A stretch of 64,000 nt of DNA from Karalla daura. Its lineage: Eukaryota > Chordata > Actinopteri > Chaetodontiformes > Leiognathidae. Location: positions 23,118,257 through 23,182,256 of the forward strand of contig CM055191.1 in NCBI GenBank assembly GCA_029224185.1, in the 5' to 3' direction. The position numbers and the translations under genes were made by a program. This document shows positions 1-10,963 of this stretch, piece after piece (position 1 is the first letter of the stretch; each line of letters begins with the position of its first letter). Below the pieces are notes generated by a model. That model searched no databases, was not told where the DNA came from, and saw nothing but the letters and a program-made list of their open reading frames with translations.

Positions 1-1598
1 TACTTTAAAAGTGCATTTTCAGGAAGAAGAAGCATGGGGTAATGAGCGAGAGTGCCGGCTGGACAGCTCGGCTGTTGAGTGCGATGGGAAGCCCCCAGCT
101 CCTCGCCAAGAGCCTGACCAGACACTGAGATGGATGGACACACCCCGACTGAGAGGAGAGGGAAGGGGAAGGAAATGGATACATTACTAGAGGTGGGGGG
201 GGGGGCGCGTGTGTGTGTAATATTAGAAGGGTGGGGGAGCTTATAGTGCAATAATACTCCGAGGAAAATAGGTTTTATCATCTGTTCTCCGCTGCTGAAG
301 ACGCACCTTGGTCCTTGTTGATGCTCCAATCAATATGCAATTCAAAGTTGATTATGTCGTCCAGCTAACCCGGTTGATTTGGTTAGATGTCTCCATCAGA
401 TGCCATATTCCGTCGAGTTCGGGCCAAAAGCCCGTGGGTTTGTCTCATCCATTCTTTTCAGCCAGTGACTCTGAGAAAAGCTGCGGCAAGAAACAGCAAA
501 TTGAGAGGAGACGCTGAGCCTTCATTAAGGGACGGATGACGTCTTTATCTTTCAAATGAGTGACCATCGGACAGTCATTATTTTTCTCATTAATGAAGTA
601 ATGGTTTATAAAATGTCAGAAAATTGTGATCTCGGTGCAAAAAAAGGAAGAAAAAAAAAACTAAAAGTCCTACATTTTCCCTGAATGGAAATATAAGAGG
701 AAAGATGGGTACCGGCTAATGTTTGAAACCTTTTGCTTGATAGATTGCTCCAATTTTTTTTTTCTTTTTTGTTCCAAGACATAAAAGCATCTGCCTGAAA
801 AAGGTACTCGCTTTGAATATGGAAGTGCTGTACCTTAGGATAATTAAGGCTAAAAGTAGTTATAATTCCAGCTAAAAAAAATACGATGTTGCTTCCGTCT
901 GGAAACTCCAGGAACAAAATGCATTATGACTTATGACCACTCAGACGATGTAATAATAACGTATCATTAAAGCTACCAAGCAAACATAAAAACCAGTGAT
1001 GCCGTCGCTCTGTTTCCCTCTGCTTGGGTCATATTTGCCGAAAAACTTAAATAGCGTCTCAGTAGTTAATTTAAGAATAGAGAGGCACGTTTGTTTCTGC
1101 TCTTTTGACACATTCGCGTTTCATTCTTTCCCCTGGTGGAGAACTTGTCATCAAACGTCTTTAAGATGGCAGGACGTGAGACGTGACCGGCTGCGCTGGA
1201 GCAGCACTGAGTTAACCCCCGTGTAAAACAGCCGCTGAAGAGTTAAGGTGTGTCATAATGTGGGTTTCCAGGTTGAGGCAGGCCCAGTAAAGTGCCGCGC
1301 CTGCCTGTGCACTACAGTAAGCCATTTCCTTGTCCAGATGATTTAGACACATTAGGGTTAATGGGCTAATTACTGTGGCTGCTCCGGCTCTCTTGCTGCA
1401 TGTTATGCAATATCTGGGAGGATACAGACAATTGGGTTTCAGCATCCGACACCGACGGAGAGTGTCTGTCTGACTGCCTCCTCGCTGCCCTAAGCAGTCC
1501 TTTCGACCCGTTCGCCGAAGCCGCCACATGCTGTGATTGGGTTGGAGCACTTTCTAAAAAATATGGGAGCAATAAAGTCCCTCGTTCTCTTCCCCACA

Positions 1599-1619
1599 GT
1601 GTGTGTGTGTGTGTGTGTG
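1599..1619. repeat. (GT)n microsatellite
   Basis: A pure GT dinucleotide run follows a CCCCACA tract and grades into GCGCGC. Confidence 0.9.
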
Positions 1620-1789
1620 CGCGCAGCCTTTCTGGAGGTGCAATGCAAAATTGCGTTGCCTCGAAAAACAAAACGGAGCAAAGCTGAACATCAGGCAAAA
1701 GATGTAATACGATAGCCCCTTTAAATGATGCTCAAATTACAGCTGTAAAGTTTCCAGTAAAAGAAGAGAGATTGAGAAAATGGAGTGAT

Positions 1790-1791
<2 letters not shown>

Positions 1792-1830
<39 letters not shown>
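1792..1830. repeat. (GA)n microsatellite
   Basis: A nearly pure GA run with one CG interruption near 1,821. It sits in a purine-rich stretch that continues to about 2,150 with GGA-type triplets. Confidence 0.9.
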
Positions 1831-2115
1831 GAGAGCAACAGGGAGGGAGAGACGAGACCCAGCTGATGTCCCCAGGCTCAAATGAATCATAATGGCTTCT
1901 CACGAAGAGAGGAGGGAGAAAAAAAAGAAGTGAGAGAAAAAGGAGCTGTTTTAGCAAATGAAGGCAGGAATAATGCTGCTGTGTGAAACTTTGTGTGAGG
2001 TCAGAAGAAAACGAGAGGCGGGAGGAGGGGAGATGGAAAGAGGGAGGCAGGGAGGACGACGGGTGCAAGGAGAGGAGAGGAAATAAGAGAAGAAAAATAG
2101 GCTACTGATGAGCAG

Positions 2116-2148
2116 GAAGAGGAGGAGGAGGAGGAGGGGGAGGAGGAG
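2116..2148. repeat. (GGA)n trinucleotide repeat
   Basis: An imperfect GAG/GGA triplet run interrupted once by a short G run. Confidence 0.85.
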
Positions 2149-2410
2149 GTATAGCTAACACACTATAAGCTAATAAAGTGGGAGTATACTCTCCTCTCCC
2201 AGTCTGCCTCTGGTCCTGCTCGGCTGCTCTCGGTAAAAACCGCTCTCTCTCTCTGAAATCAATAGCTCCATAATTTCACCCAAATAGCCGGGCCCCGGCT
2301 GCTGCGAGATGGCCACAAATCACCTGCACAGCAGCGGCAAGCAAGCGGCAAGCGGGCGGCACCTTCCAGTGGGCCACGCGGCTTCGATGAGCGGCCAGAT
2401 ATTCTATTTA

Positions 2411-2445
2411 CCCCCCCCCCCCCCTCCTCTCTCTCTCTCTCTCTC
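2411..2445. repeat. poly(C) plus (CT)n polypyrimidine block
   Basis: Fourteen C residues run directly into a CT dinucleotide array. A complementary G/GA block lies about 45 bp downstream (2,489-2,576), so the two can pair as an imperfect hairpin or form triplex structures. Confidence 0.9.
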
Positions 2446-2488
2446 GGATCGCGCGGACGCAAACCGTGAATAAGATTTGCGAGAGGGA

Positions 2489-2576
2489 AGGGGGGGGGGA
2501 TCCGCGAGACGAGGCGGAGAGAGAGAGAGAGAGAGGGGGGGAGAGGGAGAGAGGGGGAGAGAGAGAGAGAGAGAGA
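2489..2576. repeat. poly(G) plus (GA)n polypurine block
   Basis: A G run near 2,490 is followed by GA arrays separated by G runs. It is the strand-complement in composition of the C/CT block just upstream. Confidence 0.88.
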
Positions 2577-2760
2577 CGAGGAGCGGCTGCCACGGCACAT
2601 ATTTATACAGGACTTTACAGGCGCGGGAGGCAATGAGGCGTTTTAGACCAGCCGGCTTTGAAGCAAGCAATGGTGTTTTGATTGCATTGTTAGGGCTTTG
2701 TTAGCGGCCCGGGCACATCTCCTCTCCGGCGGCTAACAGCCATGTCCCACGAGCGTTTGA

Positions 2761-2766
<6 letters not shown>

Positions 2767-2795
<29 letters not shown>
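2767..2795. repeat. poly(G) homopolymer, 29 bp
   Basis: Twenty-nine consecutive G residues. It is one of several unusually long G or C runs in this window; the assembled length may be imprecise. Confidence 0.9.
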
Positions 2796-4959
2796 AGCAT
2801 TGGGGAAAGCATTGGTTGAGTCATTTGTTTTCCTTTTTCCTGTTTTTATTTTGATTTTTTTACCTTTTTGAGTCACCCGTGCCTCCTCTGAGTACTGCGG
2901 GGTCCGGCCGTGCACATCCTGCGTCACAATACAGCGGACGGAGAGAGGGATCGAGGGACGGACTGCTCTCCCTCTCCGTTGATATTGGGTCTTAATGGGG
3001 CCGAATAAGTCCTTTCCCTTCCGGGATCCATACTCAGCTTTTCCCCTCCACCCGCAGCCCGTAATTTCACGTTTTTGTCCACTGGACCGCTGGCAAAACT
3101 TACCACGTCGTGATGGCGTCTCGATCACATCCAGAGCTATTTGGCCGTAAAACGGGGCAGCACAAAAGTCGGCCGTATAGAGCCGGAGCTTTGAAGAGCA
3201 GAGGGGGTGCCGGCCCAGTTGGGGGGGGTGGTTGCGGGGGTCATTGATTTACTGGACCGCACAGGACCAGGCTTTAAACCATGAACTCGAGCCCAAAAGC
3301 AAACAGGCGAAAAAGAGAAACAGAAAGAACGCGTGACTGCCGAGAAATATCCCGGTGCATCCATTCGCTGTGTCTGACAGAGCGCCCGCTCTCCAAAATG
3401 AGCCGTGTCATTTGCAGAGCGGTGCCGCGCCTGTCCCCAGACAGTACAACCGTGATTATAATCTCTAATATCACTCCGGTTGACCATTATTGAGTCAGAA
3501 AAGAGCCCGGGAAAATTAGTGTTTGGCTTTGGCACCGGGCCAAGTGCAGCAGAGTACCGTATCGCGCGGGAGGCGAGAGCGATGCGAGCACAAATGCAAG
3601 GCCTCCCACACGAAACCGTATCCGTCCAGCCGTAGCGTACCGCAGGGGGTCTGTCTGCTCGCGTCCCTCACCTGGGCGGGCACGGAGGGCAAAGGCAGGA
3701 AGCACACCCCGGACAGGTCTCTGGTCTATTGCAGGGCGCACACACTGTTCACTGTCGCTCGCACCCATTAAGGACCTATTAGGAGTCTCCAGTCGACCTT
3801 GGAACCAGTGTTAGTGGATGCTTTCGGGCTGTGGGAGAGAACAGGTTTAAAGCGTTTCTCATTGCAAATGAGATACAGTGTGTGGAGCGCTGAAAGGTGA
3901 GTCTATACAATGTATACATACATAATATTATAGTACATACATAATATATAACACACTTGGCATGGATGGTTTCATAACAGTCAATGGTAATGTCATTTTT
4001 CGTGATGTAATGAGTTTTGTTAAGTTGTTTTTAGAAATGTAGAAATTCCAAACGTCACATCAAACTCCAAGTCTGTATCCATTTTTTCCCCCATTTCTCT
4101 CCAAGGCCACTGTGGTGATAATGAGCATAAGCAGCGAGATTCAAAATACGTTCTCGTAGGGAGGAAGATGTGACCCCCACTGGAGGGAGGTTGCCGACAC
4201 CCCAACGCCGCGTTTCATCTCTCCAATCCGTCTGCCTCTCGGAGCGCCATCCCGTCTCCTCTGACTCTGCACAGTGATATGTAGGCTGGGGCCAATTTTC
4301 CTATGTGGTGAAATATTCATATATGCAGGCAGGCCTGTGCCACGGCATTTTACACCTACACACAGCCACTGTGACAGGCAGACAGCCTGTTACACAATAA
4401 GAGCGTCTCCCCGGAGAGGGCTACCAAACACTGAGTTACGGCTGAAATGGCTCCCCGTTAAGGAGGAAGCCTTGTTTTTGTTACAGCTGCAGATGAGGAG
4501 GAAGTGATTGAAGGGGGGTGAGGGGGTGAGGAGAGAGGAAAAGGGGAGGGATGGGAAATCGGAGGATGACGAATACAACAAAGACGCCGTGGCTGAGGTG
4601 ATGATGAAGTGTCACAAGTGCACAATAACGTCGGGATTATTCACTGCTGCTGGATGCGCAGCATTCGGGGGAATTTCAAGTCACCTTGGACATTTCTCGC
4701 CTCTTGCTCTTTTTGAGTAACAGCGGATGTAAAACAGCACGGTACAGGGAGCCCCGAGTCATGCCCAGGGTTCCGGCATCTGCACATCTATACACTGGCA
4801 CGGCGACTACTAACGAATGTGAACATAAAGGTAGCAGATAACCCGACGGGGCGGCGAATGCAGTCATCGCCCGTAACGGCTTGTATATACATCTGCGCTG
4901 CAGAGCGAAAGGATCCCCGATAGCTCGAGCATCCGAGCTCAAATGGAGTGTTGAATGGC

Positions 4960-4980
4960 GGGGGGGGGGGGGGGGGGGGG
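4960..4980. repeat. poly(G) homopolymer, 21 bp
   Basis: Twenty-one consecutive G residues, preceded by unique sequence. Confidence 0.9.
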
Positions 4981-5905
4981 CACGGGACCCCATAAAAACG
5001 TAACGACCTTTGGATAAGTTGGAAAATCCATAACCTTTAAGTTAAGTTTATGGACTAGCGCCCGGTCTCCTGCCAAGCGCTTTTCATAAATGAGCAGCAG
5101 GCTCGGGTGAATTAGCAAGGATTCCTGTTGATGGATCAACTCTAATACACGCACGCACACACACAAACTGAAAATTCAGAACAACCGACGTGATACTAAA
5201 AACAATCTTGGACACGGAACAGATTTTTAGGCAAATCGCCGTGTTCTCTTGCCGGTAACACGGTACCAAATGCACCAGGAGCAGCTGACAGTGTCAATAG
5301 AGACCCGCAGTTCATTATCTCGCCCCAGGACCCTCTGGAGGGTTAATCTGGCCGTGACTCCGAGAGGTCTGTTGCCTGGCGCACCGGATCCCTCCTCTCT
5401 CATTTTTCACTGTCCTCTTTTCAATCGTCTGTTCAGCAAGGCAGAAATGCGGCGAAATAATCTCCCAAAGGCAGCTGTCCCCTCGAACACTCGGGCCTGA
5501 AGTGCTCTCCTCCAGAGGGACGTTATGGAGATCTGCCTTTAGAACGTTGTATTAGTTTGCTGTTTCTTTTTTTTTCAGTGAGGGGTTTACCGTGTCCGAA
5601 GAAGCGCCGTATGGGGGAATGTCGAGACGTGGCGCCTGGAAATACGTCTGAGATGTGAAATGTAGTCCGGTCAAAACGCTGAATATGTAGAGCCACGAAA
5701 CGATTATGCTCGGCGTCCGAGCCGACTCTGCTTTTCTTCAGCAAACCTCGAATTTCATTCGGTGGAACCCATTTTCTCCCCGCGCCGCCAGAGCACCAAG
5801 GGACGCGCGAGTCAACACAGTTACGTGGAAAAACAAAAGGAATAAGTCCTGAGCGATATCCACCGAGGGCTCAGCGCACGATTCTTCATGCCTTTAAAAT
5901 TAAAA

Positions 5906-5923
5906 GGGGGGGGGGGGGGGGGG
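5906..5923. repeat. poly(G) homopolymer, 18 bp
   Basis: Eighteen consecutive G residues directly after an AT-rich TTAAAATTAAAA stretch. A second run of eleven G lies at 5,996-6,006. Confidence 0.9.
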
Positions 5924-7180
5924 TCATCTAGTTGGGGTTAGCCGACCATGAAATTGCATTTCTATACCGCTAAATGGTTTTACCATATACGTTTCGGGGG
6001 GGGGGGACATAATTGCTGCACGGGTTGCATCCACTGGCAGCGTTTTTCCCCTTGTCCTCATGGGCCGCGATCGCACTTGCAGAGCGCGTTGAGGGTGGTC
6101 TTTCGGGGGGGAGGGGGCGGTGTGGGTGGGGGGTGGACCCTGGGTGGACCCTGGCTGAACTTCGGCGGCCCTTCTCGCAGCGTGATTTTGCGAAAACGCG
6201 TCCGCCCTGCGCGCTCCGACTGAGGAGGTGTCACGTTCCAGGAGAGGGGCTGATGGTGCCGCGTCGGCGCGAGGAAGAAAGGACAAGAATGACAGTCGCC
6301 TCAGCTGCAGGCTCTTCCTGAAAGCGAGGGGCCGTCGTGAGGACCGCTATAAATAGGCCCGTGTGCTATTTTAAAAATAGGGCCCACATCACAGAGACAA
6401 AACCAAAGAGGTAAAAATGGATGATGTAACAAATGGTCTTGGCACATTTCGCGTTTCCTCCCGGTTTCATGCTAGATTAAAAGTTGACGGCCTCCATCAC
6501 TTATCTGGGTCAGATTAATAGCCCATGTGGAAACACATTGCGTAAGGCGGCAGTTTGACTGTTTGTGTTAACATTGCGACTCCAGCCTCCTCCAGATCTC
6601 CGTGATGATTTGACACTTATCTGAAAATCGGATTCCTTTTTTTTTTTTTTTTCTTCTCCTTTTGCCAACGATTTCGGCTCCCATGCAGGGAGATCAATGT
6701 GGCATGCTGAGCCAAGAGATGGAGGATAGAAGAGAGAGGACCAGGGAAATTCGCCGAGCCATTCAGATGACTGCAACTGTAGCAAGACAGATGAGCAGAG
6801 AGCAGCGCTGCGCTGATGGAAAGCGATCTCCAGCACAGAGCCCCGGTACTCATTGTGCTGCCATGATTAAAGCCTTGAGCATCCACTGGCTCAGTTAACA
6901 TGCAGGGGAGAGGGAGGGAGGGAGGGAGGGAGCGAGGGGAGGGGTGGGGACGGGTGGGGTGGGGTTGGGGGGGAGGATGGGGGTCTGGAGCGAGCGAGGC
7001 AGGGATTCAACCTATGTGGAGATGAGAGACAGAGAGAAGAAGGGGGTAAATGGGTGTAAATGTGCAGCCAGGTGTGCAGAGAGAGCGAAGAGGGCACCTA
7101 AAGGAGAGCCGAGGTGGCTGCAGACAGGAGAGGCGGCGCGCAGCTGCAGCCTCCTCACCTGTCATAGCCTCTCTCACACT

Positions 7181-7209
7181 GTGTGTGTGTGTGTGTGTGT
7201 GCGTGTGTG
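7181..7209. repeat. (GT)n microsatellite
   Basis: A GT run with one C substitution near its 3' end. A second, longer GT array follows at 7,350-7,387. Confidence 0.88.
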
Positions 7210-7349
7210 CGTATGGAAAAATCCAAGGCTCGAAGTGAATATGACCTCTTTGACTTTTCTCGAATAAACCTCTGTTTAAGTATGACACTACTCCAGTACT
7301 GTAAGTGTTTGTGTATGCATGTGTGCTCCAGCATATGCACGTAAGTAGG

Positions 7350-7387
<38 letters not shown>
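7350..7387. repeat. (TG)n microsatellite
   Basis: A pure TG array of about nineteen units, followed shortly by a (GGA)n run near 7,409-7,433. Confidence 0.92.
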
Positions 7388-7391
<4 letters not shown>

Positions 7392-8081
7392 CGAGGGACT
7401 GGCAGCGAGGAGGAGGAGGAGGAGGAGGAGGAGAGGCTAACAGCATATTAACAACGCTAAGAGGTAGGTGGGAAGAGAAGCTTGCTGCCTATTTTACAGC
7501 AATTAAACACCGCAGTCAGTTTTAGCCTATAGTCTGCCGCACCTCCCCCATCTCTTTGTGTCTCCCTTCTTTCTTTATCTCTGCGTCTTCCACTTTTCCT
7601 TCCTGTCTATTCCCCCATGAATCTATCCCTATCTCTTCCTCTGACTCTCTCGCTCTCCGTCTTTTGCGACAAATGATCGCGCCTCTGATTTCCTCCTACA
7701 TATGTGACGATGGCATGCCTCTTGCTAGGTAGTCTCCACTACAAACATCACAGCCACATTTATGATTGTGATTGGAGTTCATCCCGCATCCCACATAGGT
7801 TATTCCTATAATTTATGTGCCACAGAGACAGATGCTTGGGTTCTGTTGCTCACTATATCGGCTTATTGATTCGTGATATAAAATGAGAGCTGATGAATTG
7901 CCGCGGCTCCTAAATCATCCGCAAACAGTCATACATTACTGTCTTTTATGGACAGTTATCGCTGCCACTGACATTATCGCAAAGCGGGTTGCACTCGCAC
8001 TACGAACAACAAAGGCAGTTTGCAAATATCGCGACGGTCGCGGCTTGCTGGGATTCTGTGCCATAAACGATCGATTGCCTG

Positions 8082-8970
8082 ATTAGCTTCATGGCTGAAA
8101 TATCTGGGCTGCAATTCGAGTGAGGGTTGTTTCCCATCCAGGCAAAACAGACCTGGAGTTTAAAAGCGGCTCGGAGGTGGGGAATCCAGGAAGTGCCCTT
8201 CCACATTTGTGGAAGCCCCCCCTCACTTGTAGGGCTGCTGTGTGGGGACGCAAACGTGCACGCAGGAAGCGACAGCGACTCCTTTCTGAAGCGCCGGGAA
8301 TGAACACTGGTGGCTGCGTCGAGCAGGTGGCGTCCATTAATGAGGCGAGGAGCCTCCCGGCGTGGACTGCCAGGCCCGGCCCGGCGGTCTGTGATCATCA
8401 ATCACAGACCGCCGTTTCAGGGCCTCCGTCGTCGAAAGGCGAGAGGATTGCGCGGGCGGCGTGCGCGCGTGCATATGCGTGCGCGTGCGCGTTTTTCCCA
8501 GCACGTGCTCGGCCCGGAGACGCGCTCCGGGTGATTCAGCCGTTTCTCGGCGCTAGCCAGTCAGACCCGCGCCGATCCAGCGCCGCAGCCTCCCGGAATC
8601 ACTCCGACGCGGCGCCGAGGGGAAACGCCTTAATGAAGTGTGCGCGCGCGGCGCTCCTCTCATATCTCGCCTTATATCGCAAGAGAGACCGCGCGCCGCG
8701 CAATAAGGCGGCGGACCAACTTTGTGCCCTTTGTCAAGCCGTCGGTGGCGCCGTTCCAGGAAACAAGCCACTTAATAGATTACCGACCACTTGGAAACCC
8801 CCCCCCACAAAAGAAAACATCACGTTAATGTCAAAAAGCACATCCATCCTGCAGGGTTGTCCATATTCATCGTCGTCCCCTGTGTGGTTTTGGTATCGTC
8901 TGTCGTTATTACTGTTTTTCTGTGGAGCGCCAGACTCCATTCGGCACAGACAAAAGCCCCGGTGAAGCGA
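8082..8970. other. CpG-dense pocket, candidate CpG island
   Basis: The stretch from about 8,430 to 8,770 is much richer in CpG than its surroundings; 8,641-8,700 alone has twelve CpG dinucleotides in 60 bp. It contains a 32-bp strictly alternating purine-pyrimidine run (8,461-8,492) and a perfect hairpin (8,382-8,414). A 281-codon frame is open on the plus strand at 8,120-8,965, but it starts with GTG and its composition (A, R, P, S) follows the base bias, so I do not call it a gene. CpG islands in fish often mark promoters or developmental regulatory DNA; no first exon is recognisable here. Confidence 0.5.
8382..8414. repeat. Perfect hairpin, 14-bp arms, 5-nt loop
   Basis: CGGCGGTCTGTGAT at 8,382-8,395 and its exact reverse complement at 8,401-8,414 flank the loop CATCA. 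Pairing stops at the next base outward. Confidence 0.9.
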
Positions 8971-9643
8971 GCTGAGGGATGGAGCTGGAGATGCCGTCGT
9001 CTCTCTCAAACGAGCTGACAGTTTAGATCATGAAAAATACAGATGCAGTCAGACCCAGTGTGCCTCACAGTGGGGTAATTTGCAGCCCTGTGTGCTACCA
9101 GACTTGATTGATTGTTTCCATGGTGTTCCTCGATGCACATTCAGGCATGAAACAGGAAAATACTACATACATCCCGAGCAGCTGAGCGGCTCTGATTGCC
9201 GCAGTGGAACGCCTCGGAGCGTACACGGTCTTCACTTTTCGATTCAGGGTGGATGAAAAAGAAGAAAAAAACGATAGAGCGTGGTTTTAAGTTCATGTTT
9301 GCGTTTCATTTTAAACATGTTAATATTTGATTTCGTAATCGCTACAGACGCAGTAGGGCTCGTGGAACTAATAAGGACCTCACACAGGCGTCTCAGAACG
9401 TCAATAAAATCCTTTGCCTTGCTCAGAGTGCGTTTGCATATTGAATGAACGGCGAGTTACTCTGTAATTCATGCACGATTCACGCACTCACCTTGGATTA
9501 AAGAGAAGTTGTTTTTACATTTCTGTTTACAAAGGGTGTTTGGGCTGCAAAGATGAACCTGGCACAAGGAAGAGCGCGACTGAAGTGGAATGCAAACAAA
9601 TTACTTGGATCATATCCCTGCGTTCACTTCTGCGCGCGTGCGC

Positions 9644-9689
9644 GTTAGCACCTCGGTGCCGACGTTGTTAGCACCTCGGCGCTAACAAC
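9644..9689. repeat. Local direct plus inverted repeat cluster
   Basis: GTTAGCACCTCGG occurs at 9,644-9,656 and again at 9,667-9,679. The second copy also forms a perfect 9-bp hairpin, GTTGTTAGC (9,664-9,672) with GCTAACAAC (9,681-9,689). Confidence 0.85.
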
Positions 9690-10353
9690 TTTGAGCGTTC
9701 AGTCAACACGTGCGCCCAGTTCGTGCAAGACAAACAGGTGCGACGTGTTTCACTGCTGACCCTCTGATGGAGCTTTCTGACACGAGCCATCCCACATTCA
9801 TCCAGAGCATCTCCAACGTCAGTCGTTTTAGCTTTTACACCGACCAAACGGATTTTGCTGGTCAGCGGAGGGCGGCGTAAACCAGCCGCGAGAACCGCTT
9901 CGTAAACTTTTCTTTTTCAGGGCTAAACGGCACAGGGGCTGCATCACAATCGCAGTCAGAGGTGCTTTACGGACTCATGCCATCAGCTGCCGCCGGAATC
10001 CATACGATATCCTTCGCGCCGCATCGGGTCCGACGTTGCGACATTCAGTTCAGGTGTCGTGGCTTAGGGCTTACAGGGTTCGCGAATCGCAATGCCGCGC
10101 TTCCTCCGGGGCGTTGCAGAAACCCAGGTCGAGTATGTGAAAAATCGCACGGCTCTTCGCGGCAAATCTCTGCGGTGGATCTCACATGTCGGGGCGAGTG
10201 AACCCGTGCACCGCTCACTCTGGTGAACATCGGCTTTCGGCGGCCGTATTTCGTGTGAAATGGCGCGGCGCGGCAAACAGATGCCGTGGCGGAGCAAATG
10301 GAGGAGCGGAGCCGCGAGCAGTCAGCGGTTAGCTCACCATGGAGCTCAATCGG

Positions 10354-10381
10354 CACACACGCACACACACACACACACACA
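10354..10381. repeat. (CA)n microsatellite
   Basis: A CA run with one G interruption near its start. Confidence 0.9.
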
Positions 10382-10908
10382 TCCTGAGCTGAAATGCACA
10401 GATTAATGATAGCATGACACTGGGGGCAATGTACAACATTGATGCCTCTGAGTGGATAGCAGTTGCTATTTTTTTAATCATCTTGTTTGTGTATCTTCCT
10501 GCTCGCACACTAATGTGTGCAGCTGTAGACATAAAACACAACTGGGCATGATCTCACAGGATGACAGGCACAAGGCGTGTGTCTCAGTCCGACCGGTCCG
10601 GACACCTCGCAAATGTCATCTCAGGACAACGCTGTCTTTCTCCCGCGAGGAGGAGGTCACAGATTCATTTATAGTCCATTTATTTAATTACACAAAGTCC
10701 ACAAATGATCTCACTGTATTCCTGCGCATGACGCCATGCAGCGACCTGACTCAGGCATGATGCTGCTTCTGTTGTTAGGGATGATGCTGCTGCTGCGGCC
10801 GATTAGGACGGTAATGACGGCGCAGACATTAAAGTGATCACCTCCTTTGGTCTGAATCATGGAGTATGACCGACAATGATCAGATATCTGGTGGGTAGGG
10901 AGGGGGGG

Positions 10909-10911
<3 letters not shown>

Positions 10912-10961
<50 letters not shown>
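10912..10961. repeat. (AG)n microsatellite
   Basis: About twenty-five uninterrupted AG units, preceded by a G-rich stretch. Confidence 0.93.

Positions 10962-10963
<2 letters not shown>

Larger units (their letters stand above)
1..8081. other. Non-coding flank, simple-repeat rich
   Basis: I see no coding exon here on either strand. The open frames are short, often begin with GTG or TTG, and many are translations of (GT)n, (GA)n or poly(G). The stretch mixes ordinary unique sequence with GA/CT and GT arrays, several G or C homopolymers and moderately CpG-rich patches (roughly 3.5-3.8 kb and 5.75-6.3 kb). Unique segments such as 3,780-4,500 and 7,500-8,080 could hold conserved regulatory elements, but sequence alone cannot show conservation. 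Confidence 0.6.

Noticed and set aside
8120..8965. 281-codon plus-strand open frame, the longest in the window
   Set aside because: It begins with GTG and spans a CpG-dense pocket where stop codons are rare. Its composition tracks base bias, and no domain, splice context or homology is recognisable.
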